From positions 1-8,213 of the forward strand of contig CAMVBT010000102.1 in NCBI GenBank assembly GCA_947165805.1: a DNA stretch of 8,213 nt. The letters run 5' to 3'. Shown here one piece after another: positions 7,512 through 8,213 of the stretch. The translations under genes were made by a program, and so were the position numbers. This DNA comes from an uncultured Clostridia bacterium (GTDB taxonomy: Bacteria > Bacillota > Clostridia > Oscillospirales > Ruminococcaceae). Under the pieces are notes generated by a model that made no database searches, was not told the origin of the DNA, and saw only the letters and a list, made by a program, of their open reading frames with translations. Each line of letters begins with the position of its first letter. Within the stretch, counting starts at the first letter, position 1.

Positions 7512-8213
7512 TTGTCCTTACCGGAGGCTCTGCGGGCTTTTCTCGCTTCCATGCGCGCAATGCGTGCCTTCTGTATCGAGTTCATTATGATGTCGGCGAT
7601 GATAAGAAACACCAGCAGGGCTCCGCACAGCTTGAACCACCATTTCCCGAATATACTGTTTACCATTCTCATAGTATATTCGTACTGCGACAGTTCAATG
7701 CTTTGAGAAGCTACAAGATTTGTCGTCCAGAGCACCTCGTCGTCGAGAGAAAGTTTCAGTGTCCCCATGACCTGTCCCTTTTCGATAGGCGCGACCACGG
7801 CTTCGTTCTCATTCTTCTCGGCGGTTATCGTGACCTCCTGCTGTATCACCGATGTGTCGAGGTCTTTCGGGAGGAGCGTGGAGAAGGAGCCCGCGGGTTT
7901 CAGCAGCGAAACGTCCGCGTTTTCGCCCATTTCCACCTTCACGCTGGCAACGGGAGTGTTCTCGCTCATTACGGGAACTACGTCGAATGTGCGGAATGCC
8001 CACTTGTACAGCGCGATGGAATCCTTGAAGTGTCCGTTGAGGCGGTTGCCTTCCTCGTCGCGGTAAGGCGCGCCGCAGGTGACGAGCATATAGTTGAAGC
8101 CGTTCTGCGAGGCTGTGGAAACGATGTTCGCGAATCCGTCATGGTACACTGTCCATGCTCCGTCCGCGTCCTTGGTATAGTAGTCGCCCATGCTTCCGGT
8201 CTTTAGGCCGGTC
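7505..8213 (-). CDS. D-alanyl-D-alanine carboxypeptidase (S11 penicillin-binding protein), C-terminal part
   Basis: The gene enters from the right edge; 235 residues are visible. The ATG at 8191 is internal, because the frame is open to the edge and the upstream codons read TGLKTGS, the KTG active-site triad of S11 (PBP5/DacA-type) peptidases. The SxxK and SxN motifs must lie outside the window. After KTG come the end of the transpeptidase-like domain (LVTCGAPYRDEEGNRLNGHF, then ALYKWAF) and a beta-rich PBP5-C-type region (about residues 95-175). A hydrophobic helix follows (WFKLCGALLVFLIIADIIM), then a basic tail rich in Arg and Lys. The enzyme trims the terminal D-Ala of peptidoglycan pentapeptides outside the membrane. 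Most homologues anchor by an amphipathic C-terminal helix; here it looks like a genuine membrane-spanning segment with a cytoplasmic tail. The stop overlaps rlmH by 7 nt. Paralogues dacA, dacB and dacF cannot be separated here. Confidence 0.93.
   Translation of the reverse strand, partial: TGLKTGSMGDYYTKDADGAWTVYHDGFANIVSTASQNGFNYMLVTCGAPYRDEEGNRLNGHFKDSIALYKWAFRTFDVVPVMSENTPVASVKVEMGENADVSLLKPAGSFSTLLPKDLDTSVIQQEVTITAEKNENEAVVAPIEKGQVMGTLKLSLDDEVLWTTNLVASQSIELSQYEYTMRMVNSIFGKWWFKLCGALLVFLIIADIIMNSIQKARIARMEARKARRASGKDKW

Noticed and set aside
8189..8191. ATG at 8191 as the start of the carboxypeptidase gene
   Set aside because: The frame stays open to the window edge and upstream codons encode the KTG active-site motif, so this Met is internal.

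Overview
The window looks like chromosomal DNA of an anaerobic Firmicute, most plausibly a Ruminococcus-like member of the Oscillospiraceae/Ruminococcaceae. This is an inference from purine-rich ribosome binding sites, a single bifunctional Rel protein, an S11 carboxypeptidase next to rlmH, and a Thr/Ala-rich DUF4358 lipoprotein beside an SGNH hydrolase. Every convincing gene is on the minus strand, so the window reads from right (8213) to left (1). I see no tRNA, rRNA, CRISPR array, insertion sequence or phage gene.

Right-hand block, in order of transcription: the C-terminal part of a D-Ala-D-Ala carboxypeptidase (penicillin-binding protein, S11 family), cut by the window edge; rlmH, which modifies 23S rRNA; a six-helix DUF308-like membrane protein with a C-terminal domain resembling a circularly permuted papain fold; an ADP-ribosylglycohydrolase-family protein lacking one expected metal-binding Asp; after a 96-nt AT-rich gap, a full-length bifunctional (p)ppGpp synthetase/hydrolase (Rel); and a short DtxR-family metal regulator followed at once by a terminator hairpin. 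The first four genes overlap by 7, 1 and 8 nt, so they are probably translationally coupled.

Left-hand block: a strong sigma-A-type promoter (TTGATT, 17 bp, TATAAT) drives a second unit. It contains a membrane-anchored SGNH/GDSL hydrolase whose reading frame is broken by one base, a DUF4358 lipoprotein, and the first 106 codons of an unrecognised polytopic membrane protein. The hydrolase and lipoprotein would both act on the outer face of the membrane.

The right block mixes envelope growth, ribosome maturation, ADP-ribose or nucleotide-linked metabolism, the stringent response and metal sensing. This is a housekeeping or stress neighbourhood rather than a defence island. The items most worth a second look are the DUF308/permuted-papain fusion, the Asp-to-Ala change in the glycohydrolase, the frameshift in the SGNH gene, and an 8-bp perfect inverted repeat that coincides with the promoter of the left unit and makes it nearly symmetric on both strands.
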